Origin: Methylomusa anaerophila
Lineage (GTDB): Bacteria; Bacillota; Negativicutes; Sporomusales; Sporomusaceae
Direction of reading: 5' to 3'
DNA: 64,000 bases
Assembly (NCBI RefSeq): GCF_003966895.1
Contig: NZ_AP018449.1
Coordinates: 4,233,501 to 4,297,500 of the forward strand
In this document: piece by piece, positions 62,759 through 64,000 of the stretch
Numbering within the stretch: position 1 is the first letter of the stretch
Layout of the letters: every line of letters begins with the position of its first letter
Program-made: the position numbers and the translations under genes
The notes under the pieces: model-generated
Seen by the model: only the letters and a program-made list of their open reading frames with translations
What the model was told of the DNA's origin: nothing
Databases searched by the model: none

Positions 62759-63873
62759 AACGCACCACCCGTAATAACCTGCCGCAGAGTGTCGAGCAGA
62801 ATTTTATTAGTTGCCGGCAGTTTTACCGCCACTCGAATATAATCCTGAGATAACCCCGGGTAATTGCTGCAATCGCGGATTAAAATTTTCCGTTCCGCCA
62901 TCTTGCTGCAAAGCTTTGCAGCAGTAATCCCTGTTTGTTCAATATTAACAAGCACGTAATTAGCTGCCGGAGGATAAGGGCGGCATCCCGGCAATTCTGT
63001 TAAACCAGAAAAAAGCTCCTTTTTGGCTTGATTAACTATCTCTTTTGATTTTGCTTGATAATCCCGATCAGCCAGTGCGGCCACTCCGGCAGCTTGGGCC
63101 AAAGTATTAACGTTCCAAGGATCCTTAGCTGCTTGCAGTCTTGCCGCCAGATCCGGCGCCGTCAAAGCAAAGCCTAACCGCAAACCGGGAATGGCATAAA
63201 ATTTGGTAAGAGAATGAATGATGATCAAATTAGGGTACTCTTTTAGTAACGAACGGGAAGTATAAAGACTATCGTCCGTAATAAAATCCATAAATGATTC
63301 GTCCACTACCACCAATGTATTATATTCTCTAGCCTTGCGAAGCATAAATGCTATTTCCGTCCGGGCAATCAGTGTACCTGTCGGGTTATTGGGATTGCCG
63401 AAAAACAGGATATCTGCGCCATCCAGTTCGGCAGATATCTTTTCCACATCAAAAACAAAGCCGTTAGCAGCAGACAGCATATAATACTGAATTTTCGCAC
63501 CGGCGGCACGGGATGCCCGCTCATATTCGCTAAATGACGGAGCCGGAATCAGCACCCGGCCCGGTTTGGTAATATGACAGAGTATGTATAAAAGCTCAAC
63601 AGCGCCGTTACCCATAGTAATTCTTGCAGCTTCAACATTATAAAAATTACTGATAGACCGTTTCAGTTCGTAAGCATCGGCGTCAGGATAGTGAATTATA
63701 TTATGGATTGATTGGTTAATTGCATCCTGCACGCTGTCGGCAAGGCCCAGTGGATTAATATTCGCACTATAGTCCAATAATTCAGCAAGAACTCCGCCTT
63801 TTCCCCGGGCTAAGGCATAGACATTTCCCCCATGCCGGAAATTATCAGCTTTGGCGCCGCTACGCATATCCAT
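62755..63873 (-). CDS. cobD: L-threonine-O-3-phosphate decarboxylase CobD
   Basis: CobD makes (R)-1-aminopropan-2-ol phosphate for the cobalamin nucleotide loop. The PLP enzyme resembles histidinol-phosphate aminotransferase: HGGNVYALARGKG near residue 15, LDYSANINPLGL, FGNPNNPTGT near residue 160, and the PLP lysine in SLTKFYAIPGLRLGF near residue 225. I choose ATG 63873 (MDMRSGAKAD), preceded by AAAAAGGT, giving 372 residues; an ATG two codons later and an upstream frame to 63909 are alternatives. It is translationally coupled to cobC and to the gene upstream. Confidence 0.92.
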   Translation of the reverse strand: MDMRSGAKADNFRHGGNVYALARGKGGVLAELLDYSANINPLGLADSVQDAINQSIHNIIHYPDADAYELKRSISNFYNVEAARITMGNGAVELLYILCHITKPGRVLIPAPSFSEYERASRAAGAKIQYYMLSAANGFVFDVEKISAELDGADILFFGNPNNPTGTLIARTEIAFMLRKAREYNTLVVVDESFMDFITDDSLYTSRSLLKEYPNLIIIHSLTKFYAIPGLRLGFALTAPDLAARLQAAKDPWNVNTLAQAAGVAALADRDYQAKSKEIVNQAKKELFSGLTELPGCRPYPPAANYVLVNIEQTGITAAKLCSKMAERKILIRDCSNYPGLSQDYIRVAVKLPATNKILLDTLRQVITGGAL

Positions 63874-64000
63874 ACCTTTTTTCCCTTCCTGAAATTTCTG
63901 TAACGCCAATAATCTCTAACCCGCCGGCAATTAGTTCTACAGTCTTGAGATAGGTAACTTCCTTACATATAGAGCATATTGCATTTACACATTCAGTATG
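63860..64000 (-). CDS. C-terminal part of an unknown gene upstream of cobD
   Basis: An open minus-strand frame enters from the window edge and ends with TAG at 63860-63862, giving 46 residues. It contains CVNAICSICKE (a CxxC pair) and ends EIIGVTEISGREKRYGYA. It overlaps the cobD start by 14 bp, a typical operon overlap. I do not recognise the family; the position suggests a cobalamin-related gene. Confidence 0.5.
   Translation of the reverse strand, partial: HTECVNAICSICKEVTYLKTVELIAGGLEIIGVTEISGREKRYGYA

Overview
The window comes from the chromosome of an endospore-forming Firmicute, most likely a Negativicute of the Sporomusa/Pelosinus type. This is an inference from gene order and protein sequence. 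The sequence shows sporulation genes (spoVS, ylbJ, spoIIR, sigG, sigE, spoIIGA, a SpoVD-like PBP), an anaerobic ribonucleotide reductase, FabK instead of FabI, a meso-DAP-type MurE (DNPR motif) and cobalamin genes. No phage, transposase gene or CRISPR array was found. Almost every gene lies on the minus strand. The plus-strand exceptions are tmcAL, ylbJ, three tRNAs, one tiny Cys-rich ORF and a DUF1858 gene.

Layout. 1-7.5 kb: SRP and chromosome block read as smc > ftsY > ylxM > ffh > rpsP > khpA (the last is cut by the window edge). 7.5-9.7 kb: spoVS, a radical SAM gene, rnc. 9.7-19.3 kb: fatty-acid block yceD > rpmF // fapR > plsX > fabH > fabK > (23-aa ORF) > fabG > acpP > NPD-type flavoprotein > fabF, with ackA upstream; no fabD is present. 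19.5-24.6 kb: tmcAL (+), a patatin-like protein, ylbJ (+, frameshifted at a T8 run), a coiled-coil protein, coaD, rsmD. 24.9-25.3 kb: tRNA-Pro, tRNA-Tyr and tRNA-Gln (+). 25.4-30.7 kb: nrdR > nrdD > nrdG > radical SAM, preceded by paired NrdR boxes, and ymxH. 31-35.3 kb: small ORFs, then spoIIGA > sigE // sigG > spoIIR. 35.7-55.4 kb: the dcw cell-wall and division cluster mraZ > rsmH > ftsL > PBP > murE > murF > mraY > murD > ftsW > murG > murC > murA > ftsQ > DUF881 > sbp > ftsA > ftsZ, without murB. 55.4-64 kb: polysaccharide deacetylase, YbaK, DUF1858, feoA/feoB, thioredoxin, CoA-binding protein, cyclophilin, a probable 6S RNA, and cobC/cobD.

The most unusual content is between genes. Family A (five copies) is a dispersed palindromic repeat with a conserved GC-rich core. 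Four copies sit 14-30 nt after the stop codons of ffh, smc, ftsZ and ftsW, all in the same orientation; a variant copy lies in the mraZ leader. Family B (two copies, both about 165 bp) folds end to end into one imperfect hairpin; one copy supplies the yceD stop codon. Both families keep their pairing through compensatory changes. A degenerate array of roughly 41-bp direct repeats lies at 56.9-57.2 kb. Regulatory sites read directly from the sequence include a three-unit MraZ operator, a pair of NrdR boxes 32 bp apart, a palindrome over the fapR promoter, and many intrinsic terminators. All homology statements rest on recognition of motifs and protein families, not on database searches.
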